The notes: generated by a model from the sequence alone, not told the origin. A stretch of 64,000 nucleotides of DNA from JAOSJL01 sp963704035 (GCA_963704035.1 CAVPGR010000004.1:744001-808000), one strand, 5' to 3'; counted from the first letter of the stretch, positions 44,829 through 54,651 are shown. Made by a program: numbers and translations.

Positions 44829-45461
44829 TCAGCGCGAAGGTCCGGGCGAGCGAATCAGGCTCATGGCCTCCGCCCGGGTCGCGGTGTTCGTCTTGAACAG
44901 CCCGCGAACCGCCGAGGTGACGGTGAGGGCACCCGGCTTGCGCACTCCGCGCATGGACATGCAGAGGTGCTCCGCCTCGATGAGGACGAAGACGCCCGCG
45001 GGCTCCAGGATCCTCTGGAGGGCATCGGCAACCTCGGTGGTCAGCCGCTCCTGCACCTGGGGTCGTCGTGCGTAGCCGTCGACGAGGCGCGCCAGCTTGG
45101 ACAGGCCCGTGATCCTGCCATCGGCGCCGGGAATGTAGGCCACATGGGCACGGCCGAGGAAGGGAACGAGGTGGTGCTCGCACAGCGACGTCAGCGCGAT
45201 GTCGCGGACCATGATCATCTCGTCGTGGTCGGCCTCGAAGGTGACCGACAGGTGCCGTGCGGGATCGTCGTGCAGGCCACAGAAGATCTCCGTGTACATC
45301 TCGGCGATTCGCTCGGGGGTGCCGACGAGGCCGTCTCGTTCCGGATCCTCACCAATGGCAACGAGCATTTCGCGCACCGCTGCCTCCACCCGCGCTTTGT
45401 CGACTTCGCTCGCGGCTTCCGTCACTGGCCTCAGGTCGGGCGTGGAACCAGCTTCGCTCAC
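44829..45461 (-). CDS. folE: GTP cyclohydrolase I
   Basis: First step of folate synthesis. 210 residues. Zinc ligands are in SLCEHHLVPF (Cys, His) and EHLCMSMRG (Cys), the catalytic His lies in the same loops, and GLSKLARLVDGYARRPQVQE is the C-terminal signature. The GTG overlaps the ftsH stop by 4 bp, a common actinobacterial coupling. Confidence 0.96.
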   Translation of the reverse strand: MSEAGSTPDLRPVTEAASEVDKARVEAAVREMLVAIGEDPERDGLVGTPERIAEMYTEIFCGLHDDPARHLSVTFEADHDEMIMVRDIALTSLCEHHLVPFLGRAHVAYIPGADGRITGLSKLARLVDGYARRPQVQERLTTEVADALQRILEPAGVFVLIEAEHLCMSMRGVRKPGALTVTSAVRGLFKTNTATRAEAMSLIRSPGPSR

Positions 45462-47332
45462 GTCGTCCTCCGGTCGGTGGCGGCAGCGCTCGAACCGGTT
45501 CGGGTTCCGGTGGAACCGTCGCCGGCGAACGGTGTCGCCTTGTCGAGAATCTCCAACACCGCGGCGGTCTCGAGTGTCTCGTGCTCGATCAGTGACGCCG
45601 CCAGCCGGTCGAGGGTCGTCCGATTGCGCTCCAGAATCGACCGGGCCACCTCGTGCGCATTCTCGACCAGAGCACGCACCTCGCTGTCGATGCGCGCCGC
45701 CACCTCGTCGGAGTAGTCACGGGAGGCATGGAGGTCCCTTCCCAGGAAGACCTCGTCGCTGCCTCCGACGCTGCCATGGCGGACCGGTCCGATGGCGTCG
45801 CTCATCCCATACTCGGTCACCATCTGCCGGGCGATCCGTGTGACCTGCTGGATGTCGTTCTCGGCGCCGGTGGTCGGATCCGCGAAGATCATCTCCTCGG
45901 CGGTCCGTCCCCCGAGGAGCATGGCCAACTCCTCGGTGAGTTCGCGGCGCGTGACGAGGAACCGGTCTTCGGTGGGAAGCGTGAGCGTGTAGCCGAGTGC
46001 GCGGCCCCGCGGGATGATCGACACCTTGTGCACCGGATCGGTGTTCGGAAGAGCGTGGCTCACGAGTGCGTGACCGCCCTCGTGGTAGGCGATGACCCGC
46101 TTCTCGTGCTCCGAGATCAGCCGACTTCGCCGTTCCGGCCCCGCCATCACACGGTCGATGGCCTCCTCGAGTTGGTGCAGACCGATGCTGTCGAGGTCGG
46201 CGCGTGCGGCGAGTAGTGCCGCTTCGTTCATGAGGTTCGCCAGGTCGGCACCGGTGAAACCGGGAGTGCGCCGGGCGATCACGTCGAGCTCGACTCCCGC
46301 CGCCAACGGCTTGCCGCGGCCGTGTACGGCGAGAATCGCCTTTCGTCCTTCGAGATCGGGACGGTCGACGACGACCTGCCGGTCGAAGCGTCCGGGGCGC
46401 AACAGGGCGGGATCGAGGATGTCAGGTCTGTTCGTGGAGGCCAGCATGATCACGCCCTCGGCCTCGTCGAATCCGTCCATTTCCACGAGCAACTGGTTCA
46501 AGGTCTGCTCGCGTTCGTCGTGGCCACCGCCGAGACCCGCGCCACGCTGACGACCCACCGCGTCGATCTCATCGACATAGACGATGGCGGGTGCCGCTTC
46601 CTTGGCCTGTTCGAACAAGCCGCGCACCCGGGAGGCACCGACGCCGACGAACATCTCGACGAACTCTGAACCGCTGATCGAAAAGAACGGGACTCCCGCC
46701 TCACCCGCGACCGCCTTGGCCAACAGGGTCTTGCCGGTCCCGGGCGGTCCGTAGAGCAGGACACCCTTCGGAATCCGTGCACCCATGTCGCGGAAGCGCT
46801 GGGGGGCCTGGAGATAATCCCGGATCTCACCGAGTTCCTCCAGCGCCTCATCGAGGCCGGCAACGTCGTCGAAGGTGGTCTGCGGGCGGTCGGGGTCGAT
46901 CGGCCTTGCTCGGGATCGCCCGAGGCCCAGCGCCCCCGCGCCTGGGAGGCGCATGAGGAAGAAGCCCGCCACTCCCAGGAGGAGAAGCAGTGGCAGGAGG
47001 TTGAGCACGTAGGTGAGCCACGGGTTCTCGCCCTGCGTGTCGACTTCGAACTCATCGACGTCGGCATCGATGATCGAGTCCGTGACTGCCTCCGTCGAGC
47101 GGTCGGGGAAATCGACCGCGAACTTCTCGCCGTCGGTGAAGGTTCCCTCGAGTCGGTGGTCGGCGTCGAGGAGCTTGACCTTCTCGATGTCTCCGTCGTC
47201 GAGACGATTCTGGAATTCGGTCAGATCCACGGTCTCCCGGGAGTCGCCACCACCGACGACGCGCAGCACCACGAACGCGACCACTCCTGCCGCGAGGAGA
47301 GCGAGAAGTCCGTATCGGAGGATCTTGGGCAC
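45458..47332 (-). CDS. ftsH: ATP-dependent zinc metalloprotease FtsH
   Basis: Membrane protease that degrades damaged and regulatory proteins. 624 residues. N-terminal helix (YGLLALLAAGVVAFVVLRVV), periplasmic domain, second helix (WLTYVLNLLPLLLLLGVAGFF), then AAA+ with Walker A GPPGTGKTLLAKAVAGEAG, Walker B YVDEIDAVGRQRG, and the zinc site HEGGH in IAYHEGGHALVSH. A further Asp/Glu in the protease domain completes the site. hpt lies upstream. Confidence 0.97.
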   Translation of the reverse strand: MPKILRYGLLALLAAGVVAFVVLRVVGGGDSRETVDLTEFQNRLDDGDIEKVKLLDADHRLEGTFTDGEKFAVDFPDRSTEAVTDSIIDADVDEFEVDTQGENPWLTYVLNLLPLLLLLGVAGFFLMRLPGAGALGLGRSRARPIDPDRPQTTFDDVAGLDEALEELGEIRDYLQAPQRFRDMGARIPKGVLLYGPPGTGKTLLAKAVAGEAGVPFFSISGSEFVEMFVGVGASRVRGLFEQAKEAAPAIVYVDEIDAVGRQRGAGLGGGHDEREQTLNQLLVEMDGFDEAEGVIMLASTNRPDILDPALLRPGRFDRQVVVDRPDLEGRKAILAVHGRGKPLAAGVELDVIARRTPGFTGADLANLMNEAALLAARADLDSIGLHQLEEAIDRVMAGPERRSRLISEHEKRVIAYHEGGHALVSHALPNTDPVHKVSIIPRGRALGYTLTLPTEDRFLVTRRELTEELAMLLGGRTAEEMIFADPTTGAENDIQQVTRIARQMVTEYGMSDAIGPVRHGSVGGSDEVFLGRDLHASRDYSDEVAARIDSEVRALVENAHEVARSILERNRTTLDRLAASLIEHETLETAAVLEILDKATPFAGDGSTGTRTGSSAAATDRRTT

Positions 47333-47406
47333 GCGGCCTCGGTGGTCGCGGGTGGGTCGGCCTCCAGGCTACCCGTGGCAGTGGAGGCCCCCTACGCGAT
47401 GGCTTG

Positions 47407-47949
47407 CTACCCGAGGTCGCGGGAGCCGTCGTAGCGCGCGACGTACCCCAGGTTCCTGTACTTCTCCGCCACGTCGAGTCCGTACCCGATCACGAAGTCG
47501 GGCGGGATCGTGAAGCCGACGTACTTGAGGTCGGGATCCGCCTTTTGAAGGCCTTCCCTGAGGAGCAGCGCGCACACCTCGAGCGATTCGGGCCCCCGGG
47601 CCTGGAGGTTCTTCCGCAGGAAGCTGAGCGTCAGTCCCGAGTCGACGATGTCCTCCACCAGCAGTACGTGCCGCCCGGTGAGGTCGAGGTCGAGATCCTT
47701 GACGATGCGCACGACGCCGCTCGTTCGTGTGGCGGACCCGTACGACGCCACGGCCATGAAGTCGAACTCCACGGGAAGATCGATCGAACGGGCCAGGTCG
47801 GCCATGAACATGAACGCGCCCTTGAGCACTCCTACGAGCAAGGGAGGGTCGCCGGCGTAGTCCTCGGTGATGCGACGCCCCAACTCGTCGATGCGGTCGC
47901 GAATCTGCTCCCCGTCGACCACCACCTCGCCGACGTTCGAGTCGTTCAT
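47407..47949 (-). CDS. hpt: Hypoxanthine-guanine phosphoribosyltransferase
   Basis: Purine salvage: base plus PRPP gives IMP or GMP. 180 residues. The PRPP loop is HVLLVEDIVDSGLTLSFL; ISYGSAT-like MAVASYGSATRTSG is the flexible loop; VGVLKGAFMFMADLAR is the N-terminal motif. It lies 79 bp from tilS, as usual in actinobacteria. Confidence 0.95.
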   Translation of the reverse strand: MNDSNVGEVVVDGEQIRDRIDELGRRITEDYAGDPPLLVGVLKGAFMFMADLARSIDLPVEFDFMAVASYGSATRTSGVVRIVKDLDLDLTGRHVLLVEDIVDSGLTLSFLRKNLQARGPESLEVCALLLREGLQKADPDLKYVGFTIPPDFVIGYGLDVAEKYRNLGYVARYDGSRDLG

Positions 47950-48028
47950 GGCTGTGCAGCAACTCCGGAGCCCGCTGGTTCACGACGGGTCGCGTCGTGT
48001 GAGCGCCACGGTAGCCGAGGAGCTGCCG

Positions 48029-48973
48029 TCACCCCTCGGTCGGCTCCTCGGAGATGATCCGGTGAAGTCGCAGCCGACCTCCGGAACGCCGGACCTCGCG
48101 GCCTCCGCCGATCTGAGCGGCGACGGTGGCTCCCCGTGCGACGTCGAGCGCGTCCTCGAGGCGGGCTGCGTCGGGTGCGGGCGGACCGATCCACCGCCTC
48201 AACGCGCGTCGAGCGAGTGCCCGAGGCGCGTGACACACGGTGGCGGCGTCCAGGTTCCCGTCCTCCCGGCGACCAGCGTGCACGATCTCGTCGGCGGCGG
48301 CATCGAGGTAGGCGAGATCGTCGCGGGCGATCTCGGCTTGTCGGGCCAGAACGGGCACCAGGTCGCGCTCGACGCCGGCGGACAGGTTGGGCAGCGCCTC
48401 GTGTCTCAGCCAGACTCGTCGATAGGAACGGTCGTCGTTCATCGTGTCGTGGCGCGGATCGACCCCGACGAGTCGGCAGATCTCGGCCGTCTCGGCTCGG
48501 CGAAACCGGAGCAGCGGACGCACGATCCGGCCGTCACGCTCGGGCATTCCGGCGAGCCCTGCCAGCGCCCCACCCCGCAGGATGTGCAGGAGAACGGTTT
48601 CGGCCTGGTCGTCCATGGTGTGCCCGAGCAACACCGCGGCCGCGTCCTGTCGGTCCGCCTCTTCGAGAAGCGCCGTCCGGCGCACGTCCCGCGCACGTTC
48701 CTCCACGTTCGGGCCGGCCTCGACACGCGCGTCCACGATCTCGGCGGAGATACCCTGAGCCTGCGCCCAGGACACAACGAACTCGCCGTCGGCGCGGCTC
48801 GTGGGCCGGAGCCCGTGGTCGACGAACACTGCCACCGCCCGGTCGGGGTGATCACACGTCACCACCGTCAGCGCCAGCAGGGCGAGCGAGTCGGCGCCGC
48901 CACTGCACGCGACCAGCGGACGGCCTTCCCCCGGATCGAAGCGTTCAATGAAGGCTGCGAGCGTGGAGCGCAT
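48029..48973 (-). CDS. tilS: tRNA(Ile)-lysidine synthetase
   Basis: Modifies cytidine 34 of tRNA-Ile(CAU) to lysidine so it reads AUA. 314 residues. The PP-loop SGGADSLALLAL gives the ATP site; ARVEAGPNVEERARDVRR and GHTMDDQAETVLLHILRG are the next motifs. The C-terminal part is short, as in mycobacteria. Clustered with hpt and ftsH. Confidence 0.92.
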   Translation of the reverse strand: MRSTLAAFIERFDPGEGRPLVACSGGADSLALLALTVVTCDHPDRAVAVFVDHGLRPTSRADGEFVVSWAQAQGISAEIVDARVEAGPNVEERARDVRRTALLEEADRQDAAAVLLGHTMDDQAETVLLHILRGGALAGLAGMPERDGRIVRPLLRFRRAETAEICRLVGVDPRHDTMNDDRSYRRVWLRHEALPNLSAGVERDLVPVLARQAEIARDDLAYLDAAADEIVHAGRREDGNLDAATVCHAPRALARRALRRWIGPPAPDAARLEDALDVARGATVAAQIGGGREVRRSGGRLRLHRIISEEPTEG

Positions 48974-48993
48974 CGCGTCCCGGACGGTGTCCG

Positions 48994-49767
48994 TCAGCGC
49001 CGTCCGCCCGAGCGCGACTCCACCAGCGCGCCACTTCGGAGGATTCCGAGCAACTCATCGGTGCCGGTGAGCCCGAGTTTCCTGCTGATCCGCCTGAGGC
49101 TGGCGTACACGTTGCTGCGGCTCATCTCGAGGTGGCGCGACACCGTCGTGACGGGACTACCACCGGCGAGGGCCTCCAGCAACAGCAGTTGCTTGTCGGT
49201 CAGCTCAGTGAGGCGCTCCCGGGCCTGACGCACGCGCGGGGACGCAGCGGGCGTCGTCGGGGTGTGCTCCAGCCGTGTCAGGTGCACACGGGGCGCCGCG
49301 GGATCGTTGTCGACGGGATCGCCGCTCTCGTGACGGGCGAGCTCCTCCAGAGCGTCTGTACGTGCCTTGCGACGGAGTTCGGGCTCCGACGGAGCGTCGG
49401 GTCCGAGGACGTCTCGCAGTGCCTGGACCAGATCCGACGGATTGAACGGCTTCGTGATGTAGCGCAGCGCGCCCTCGATCCCTCCCCGAACCCGGTGCTC
49501 CACCTCGCGCATTGCCGACACCATGAAGACGGGGATCTTCGAGAGGTTGGCGCCACCTTCATTCTTGAGCTCCTCCAGAACCATCCACCCGTCGACGCCG
49601 GGCATCATCACGTCGAGGAAGATCGCGTCGGGCACCTCGACACCCACAGCGTCGAGCGCTTCCTGACCGTTGGCTGCCAGAGCCACACGGAACCCGGCGT
49701 TCTCCAGATTGATCTGGATGAGCTCACGGATGTCGGCGTCGTCGTCGACCACCAGAACGAGTGCCAT
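48994..49767 (-). CDS. Response regulator with LuxR-type DNA-binding domain
   Basis: 257 residues. The receiver starts ALVLVVDDDADIRELI; acidic pocket DD, phospho-acceptor Asp in DAIFLDVMMPGVDG, and Lys in ITKPFNPSDL. A long linker (about 120-190) leads to a helix-turn-helix (LTDKQLLLLEALAGGSPVTT, then SRSNVYASLRRISRKLG) of LuxR type. No histidine kinase gene is nearby. The ATG at 49767 is chosen from the receiver start. It sits between the DUF2342 gene and tilS. Confidence 0.87.
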   Translation of the reverse strand: MALVLVVDDDADIRELIQINLENAGFRVALAANGQEALDAVGVEVPDAIFLDVMMPGVDGWMVLEELKNEGGANLSKIPVFMVSAMREVEHRVRGGIEGALRYITKPFNPSDLVQALRDVLGPDAPSEPELRRKARTDALEELARHESGDPVDNDPAAPRVHLTRLEHTPTTPAASPRVRQARERLTELTDKQLLLLEALAGGSPVTTVSRHLEMSRSNVYASLRRISRKLGLTGTDELLGILRSGALVESRSGGRR

Positions 49768-49778
49768 CGTCAGAGAGG

Positions 49779-50864
49779 CTACCGACCGCCGGGGGCGGCG
49801 AGTGCCGAAACCTCGACACGCCGCAGCCAGCCGTCGGGATCGTCGAGCTCTTCCATGGTCGGCAGCCACTCGGGACCCCGCCAGGCAACCTCGAGCACAT
49901 CAGGCCCGGCTGCGGTCGTGACGGCGGCCACGAAGCGTTCGCCGATTTCGTACTGGCGGAGCTTCATCTCGATCCCGAGGAGTCGCTGGAGCTGTCGGTG
50001 CAAGCCTCGGGAGCGCCGCCGCGTGTGTAGCACGCGGTCCATCCGCTCCGCTCCCGGGATCGAATCGTCTCCGACACGGTTCATCACCCAGGTGCCGTGA
50101 CCCTCCAGCAACGACATGAGAGCCTGCATTCTCCCGATGATTCCCTGCTGTTCGGGTGTGGCCACGAGTGCCACCAGGCCACCCGAGTCGAGCGGATTGC
50201 GTCCCGCGCGCAGTTCCTCGGACGCACGCCCCAGTGCTCTCACGAGGCGCTTCGGGTCGGGTTCCACCAGCTCGAGCGACTGCTCGACGAGTGAGAGGAA
50301 GTAGGAACGTAACCACGGCACTCCCGTGAACTGCGCCCGATGGGTCACCTCGTGGACGGCGATCCAGAGCCGGAAGTCGCGGGGGCGGAATGCATAGCGC
50401 TTCTCGAGCGTCAGGATGTTCGGCCCCACGTAGTAGACGGCGTCGGGCGTATCGGAGGCTTCGGGCACCAACAGGTCGTATTGGCCGAGCACGCGCTGGC
50501 CCATGTATCCGAGCAGCACACCCATCTCGGCCCCCGCCAGTCGGCGTCCGACCGGGGCGAACGGGCTCCGTGACATGCGTTCGGCGAGCCGGTCCGTCAG
50601 CGGGGCCAGCAAACGTTTCATCGACCCGATGTTGGCCGCCACCCATCCGTGTCGGTCGACGACGCCGGACCGCACTCCTCCCGGCATCGTCAGCCCAGTG
50701 AAGCCGGTGACGATCGATTCCGCCTCCTCGGTGACCTCGGCGAAGTCGCGCTCGAGAGATGCGGACAGGTACGAGCCGCTCAGCGGGTCCCGACCTGCGA
50801 CCACGCGTGCCACACGCCCGGCGAGATCCCAGTCGACGGCGGACGGAGGCGCGTCGTGACTCAC
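49779..50864 (-). CDS. DUF2342 family zinc-dependent metalloprotease-like protein
   Basis: 361 residues. The zincin motif HEVTH is in WIAVHEVTHRAQF, and AGRNPLDSGGLVALVATPEQQ follows. The N-terminal half reads VDWDLAGRVARVVAGRDP. Such proteins are confined mostly to actinobacteria (annotated 'coenzyme F420 biosynthesis associated' or zinc-dependent peptidase) and often precede tilS-hpt-ftsH. The GTG at 50864 is used. Activity is unproven. Confidence 0.85.
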   Translation of the reverse strand: MSHDAPPSAVDWDLAGRVARVVAGRDPLSGSYLSASLERDFAEVTEEAESIVTGFTGLTMPGGVRSGVVDRHGWVAANIGSMKRLLAPLTDRLAERMSRSPFAPVGRRLAGAEMGVLLGYMGQRVLGQYDLLVPEASDTPDAVYYVGPNILTLEKRYAFRPRDFRLWIAVHEVTHRAQFTGVPWLRSYFLSLVEQSLELVEPDPKRLVRALGRASEELRAGRNPLDSGGLVALVATPEQQGIIGRMQALMSLLEGHGTWVMNRVGDDSIPGAERMDRVLHTRRRSRGLHRQLQRLLGIEMKLRQYEIGERFVAAVTTAAGPDVLEVAWRGPEWLPTMEELDDPDGWLRRVEVSALAAPGGR

Positions 50865-50882
50865 GCTGCGGCCGTCACGGGC

Positions 50883-51236
50883 TCAGCGCGCCCGCAGCCT
50901 CGGCCGGACGAGTTGCCAGTAGTAGCCGAATCCGATCGCGGCGAGAACGGGAGGAATGCCCGACGCGATGAACAGCGACACCCAGTAGTGCCAGGGCCGA
51001 GCACCCGGGCCCTCGGAACCGCCGGTACCCGGCTGATCGCCGAACACGCCGAACACGTACATCCACATGAGGACGACGATCACCACGGCGGCGAGGGCGA
51101 GCACGGCACCGACAACCACGGTGATCACCCTGGTGTCGCGAGGGCCTGCCTGATCGGCGTGAGTGCCGGTGACCGTCCCGCCTGCGCTGTCGTCGGCGCT
51201 CTCCAGGTCGGACGTCGGGGCTGTTGCGGTAGCCAT
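50883..51236 (-). CDS. Uncharacterised two-helix membrane protein
   Basis: About 117 residues. A 33-residue acidic N-terminus, helix one (VITVVVGAVLALAAVVIVVLM), a short external loop and helix two (WVSLFIASGIPPVLAAIGFGYY). No family was recognised. The ATG at 51236 is chosen; another ATG lies three codons upstream. It lies 49 bp after rsrA on the same strand. Confidence 0.6.
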   Translation of the reverse strand: MATATAPTSDLESADDSAGGTVTGTHADQAGPRDTRVITVVVGAVLALAAVVIVVLMWMYVFGVFGDQPGTGGSEGPGARPWHYWVSLFIASGIPPVLAAIGFGYYWQLVRPRLRAR

Positions 51237-51285
51237 CAGCGTCATCGTAGATGGAGCCGTAGGGGGGTGTCGTACCGTCCCTGGT

Positions 51286-51552
51286 TCAGCGGACTTCGTC
51301 TCCCCCGTGGCCCGCAGCCTCGCCACCGGAGTCGCCGATGGCCTCGGCCACCTTGCGGCGCAGTGACTCGGGGACCTCGTCACGGCAGCGGGAGACGATG
51401 ACCTGGCGAAGTTCGACCTCGAACGTGAAGCCCTTCGCGCACGGAGGACAGTCGTCGAGGTGACGCGCGATGGCTCGCCGCTTCCACACCGTGAGCTCAC
51501 CGTCGAGATACGAGTAGATCTGGCGAGCCACGTCGTTGCAGTCATCTGCCAT
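51286..51552 (-). CDS. rsrA: Zinc-containing anti-sigma factor, RsrA-like
   Basis: 88 residues. The ZAS motif HxxxCxxC is visible in RHLDDCPPCAKGF, with an upstream Cys in ADDCNDVARQI. Such factors hold SigR inactive and release it when the cysteines are oxidised by disulfide stress. The gene is 11 bp after sigR, same strand, the usual order. Confidence 0.87.
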   Translation of the reverse strand: MADDCNDVARQIYSYLDGELTVWKRRAIARHLDDCPPCAKGFTFEVELRQVIVSRCRDEVPESLRRKVAEAIGDSGGEAAGHGGDEVR

Positions 51553-51563
51553 ACCCGTACCCC

Positions 51564-52160
51564 TCAGCCTCCCGAACCGGTGGCCGGCTCGGCCGCCGCG
51601 TCGGGAATCAGTCCGCGATCCTCCGCAAAGCTCCACAACAACTTCTGGAGCTGTCTCCTTCCCCGGTGGATCCTGCTCATCACGGTTCCGACCGGTACGT
51701 CCATGATCTCGGCGATCTCCTTGTAGGAGAAGCCCTCCACGTCGGCCAGCACCACGGCCAGCCGGAACTGGTCGGGAAGGGCTTCGAGCGCCTCTTTCAC
51801 CTCGGCCTCGGGGAGTGACTCGAGGAACTCGACCTCGGGTGTGCGGTTGGCCGCACTGGCCTCGAGGCCCCCGAGACGGTTGTAGAGGTAGAAGTCCTCG
51901 GACTCGTCGAGTTCCGACTCGTCGGGGCGACGCTTCTTGGCCCGGTACTGGTTGATGTAGGTGTTCGTGAGGATCCGGTAGAGCCACGCCTTGAGGTTCG
52001 TACCCTCGCGGAAGCCTCCGAAACCGCGGTACGCCCTCAGGTAGGTCTCCTGGACGAGGTCTTCCGCGTCGGCGGGATTACGGGTCATGCGCAGGGCCGC
52101 GGAGTAGAGAGGCGCCATGTAGGCCATGGCGAGATCCGCGAACTTCTCCTGGTCGGCCAC
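51564..52160 (-). CDS. sigR: ECF sigma factor, SigR/SigH-like
   Basis: 198 residues. Region 2 contains DAEDLVQETYLRAYRGF and FREGTNLKAWLYRILTNTYINQYR; region 4 contains LPDQFRLAVVLADVEGFSYKEIAEIM and GTVMSRIHRGRRQLQ. These match ECF12/SigR group members, which switch on thioredoxin, mycothiol and clp genes under thiol stress. GTG start. The cognate anti-sigma gene follows. Confidence 0.92.
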   Translation of the reverse strand: MADQEKFADLAMAYMAPLYSAALRMTRNPADAEDLVQETYLRAYRGFGGFREGTNLKAWLYRILTNTYINQYRAKKRRPDESELDESEDFYLYNRLGGLEASAANRTPEVEFLESLPEAEVKEALEALPDQFRLAVVLADVEGFSYKEIAEIMDVPVGTVMSRIHRGRRQLQKLLWSFAEDRGLIPDAAAEPATGSGG

Positions 52161-52278
52161 CGTGCGAGACTAGCCCCGAGCAGGGCTCGAAAAAGTCCCG
52201 GGACGAACGGAGCCCGGCGACCGTACGGCGCTATACATAGGGGCCCTCGGGCGCCCCGACCCCTCTGGGCCGTCTCTC

Positions 52279-54651
52279 ATGCTCGTCCTCATCGCGCTGC
52301 ACTTCATCGTCGCCCTCTCGGCGCCGTTCGCCGCGCGGGCGTTCGGGCGCCGGGTACTCCTGCTCGGCGCAGCGGTTTCGGCCGTCACCTTCGTATGGCT
52401 TCTTTCACAAGTGGGCGAGGTCCTCGACGGCGGCGTCGTGACCGAGAACCTCGTGTGGGTGGGCGACATCGGGCTGGAGCTCTCGATGCGCCTCGACGGT
52501 TTCGGCCTGATGATGGCGATGCTCGTCTCGGGGATCGGCGTGCTCGTGTTCATCTACGCGACCGCCTACATGCCCCGCGAGAACAACGGCCGCTTCTGCG
52601 CCTATCTGGTCGCCTTTGCGGGATCGATGCTCGGGCTCGTGCTCTCGGACAACCTGTTCGGCCTGTTCGTCTTCTGGGAGCTGACGAGCGTCACGTCCTA
52701 CCTCCTGATCGGCTGGGACGACACTCTGGAGAGCGCACGCGCCGCTGCTTGGCGCGCGCTGACGGTCACGGCGGCAGGCGGCCTCGTGATGCTCGCCGGG
52801 TTCATCCTCATCGGTCAGGCGGCCGGCACCTACGAGCTCTCCGCCATCACCGACACTCCTCCGGGTGGCGCCGTCGTCGCCGTGGGAGTCGGGCTCGTCC
52901 TCGTGGGCGCGTTCACGAAGTCGGCGCAGTTCCCGTTCCACGGCTGGCTGCCCGACGCCATGGCCGCTCCCACGCCGGTGAGCGCCTACCTCCACTCCGC
53001 CACGATGGTGAAGGCGGGCATCGTGGTTCTCGCCCGTTTCGCCGCGCCGTTCAGCGACCTCGACTTCTGGCAGCCGGTCGTCATCGGCGTCGGCCTCGCC
53101 ACGATGCTGTTCGGCGCCGCGCGCGCCCTCCAGCAGACCGATCTCAAGCGACTCCTCGCGTTCGGCACCGTCAGCCAACTCGGGTTCATGACCACGTTGT
53201 TCGGGGTGGGCACCGAAGAGGCCATCGCCGCGGGCGTCGCGGTGATCGTCGCCCACTCCATCTTCAAGGCCGCATTGTTCATGGTCGCCGGCGCGGTCGA
53301 CCACGAGGCCGGAACCCGCGACCTGCGCGAGCTCACCGGTCTACGCCACCGCATGCCGGTCGCGTTCTGGGTCGCCACGATCTGCGCCGCCTCGATGGCG
53401 GCGATCCCTCCTCTGCTCGGCTTCCTGTCGAAAGAGCTCGCCTACGAGGAACTCCTCCATTCGGGGGACTGGGGCATCGTCGCCCTCGTCGGAGTCATCG
53501 TGGGCTCGGCGATGACGCTCGCCTACAGCGCGCGTTTCGTGTGGGGCGCCTTCTGGGACAAGGCTCCGACAGGCTCCCCCGCAGGCACCCCCGCACCCGA
53601 GCCGATTGCCGCGCACGAGCCGGGCCCGGGTCTGCTCGGCCCGCCTGCGCTTCTCGCCGGGCTGAGCGTGCTCTTCGGTGTGTGGCCGGAACCTGTGGGC
53701 GCCCTCACGGATGCTGCCGCGGAGGCGCTCGACCACGTGTCCGAGGTCCAACTCGCGCTCTGGAACGGCTTCACGCTTCCCCTGCTCCTCTCACTCCTCA
53801 CGATCGCACTGGGCGTCGGCCTCGTGGCAGTGGGGCGCTCGGTGGTTCTCGGGCAGCGCGGCTTCGCCCCGCGTCTCACCCCCGACGGTGGATACCGCGT
53901 CTTCGTGGACGGTCTCGGTGTCAGCGCCCGCTACGTGTCGGCCGCCGTCCAGAACGGATCGCTCCCCGTCTATCTCGGCGTGATCCTCGTGACGGCCGTC
54001 GCCGTTCCCAGCGTCGCGCTACTCACCTCCGGCGGACTCGACATCGACGCATCGCGCGCCGGGTCGGGAATCCAGGTCGTCGTGTGTCTCTTCGTTGTGA
54101 TCGCCGCTGTGGGGGCAACGCGCGCGCGGCGGCGCTTCATCGCCGTGATGCTCCTCGGCGGTGTGGGATACGGCATCGGGACGTTGTTCATCATCCAGGG
54201 TGGCCCGGACCTCGCGCTCACGCAGTTCGTCGTGGAGACCGTCGGAATCATCGGCTTCATGCTCGTCCTGCGCCACCTCCCCTTCCGGTTCCGCGTTCTG
54301 GAGCACACGCCGACCAAGATGCTTCGCGCTGCGATCGCCGCGGTCGTCGGGGTCTTCGTGACGCTCTTTGCACTCGTGGCCTTCACGGCCCGCAGTGTCC
54401 CCCCGATCTCCGAGTACTTCATCGACAACTCGAAGACGCTCGGAGGCGGTAAGAACATCGTGAACGTGATCGTCGTCGACTTCCGCGGTCTCGACACGCT
54501 GGGAGAGATCTCGGTCGTCACTGTCGCGGTGCTCGGGATCGCGAGTCTCGTGTTCGCCGTACGACGTGGCCGCGTCGCTGATTCCGACGCGTCCCTCATC
54601 GAATCCGCTCGCGACGACGTCGCTGCGCCCGCCCCTTCGGAGGCCCCGTGA
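52279..54651 (+). CDS. mnhA: Na+/H+ antiporter subunit A (Mrp)
   Basis: Largest subunit of the Mrp-type cation/proton antiporter. 790 residues, about 20 helices. The N-terminal portion is NuoL/ND5-like (FWELTSVTSYLLIGWDDT, SAYLHSATMVKAGIVVLARF, KRLLAFGTVSQLGFM); the C-terminal portion (about 590-770) is the MrpA-specific domain (VALLTSGGLDIDAS, ALTQFVVETVGIIGFML). ATG start; a TATACAT at 52232-52238 could be a -10 element. It heads a seven-gene operon with overlapping starts. Confidence 0.95.
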   Translation: MLVLIALHFIVALSAPFAARAFGRRVLLLGAAVSAVTFVWLLSQVGEVLDGGVVTENLVWVGDIGLELSMRLDGFGLMMAMLVSGIGVLVFIYATAYMPRENNGRFCAYLVAFAGSMLGLVLSDNLFGLFVFWELTSVTSYLLIGWDDTLESARAAAWRALTVTAAGGLVMLAGFILIGQAAGTYELSAITDTPPGGAVVAVGVGLVLVGAFTKSAQFPFHGWLPDAMAAPTPVSAYLHSATMVKAGIVVLARFAAPFSDLDFWQPVVIGVGLATMLFGAARALQQTDLKRLLAFGTVSQLGFMTTLFGVGTEEAIAAGVAVIVAHSIFKAALFMVAGAVDHEAGTRDLRELTGLRHRMPVAFWVATICAASMAAIPPLLGFLSKELAYEELLHSGDWGIVALVGVIVGSAMTLAYSARFVWGAFWDKAPTGSPAGTPAPEPIAAHEPGPGLLGPPALLAGLSVLFGVWPEPVGALTDAAAEALDHVSEVQLALWNGFTLPLLLSLLTIALGVGLVAVGRSVVLGQRGFAPRLTPDGGYRVFVDGLGVSARYVSAAVQNGSLPVYLGVILVTAVAVPSVALLTSGGLDIDASRAGSGIQVVVCLFVVIAAVGATRARRRFIAVMLLGGVGYGIGTLFIIQGGPDLALTQFVVETVGIIGFMLVLRHLPFRFRVLEHTPTKMLRAAIAAVVGVFVTLFALVAFTARSVPPISEYFIDNSKTLGGGKNIVNVIVVDFRGLDTLGEISVVTVAVLGIASLVFAVRRGRVADSDASLIESARDDVAAPAPSEAP

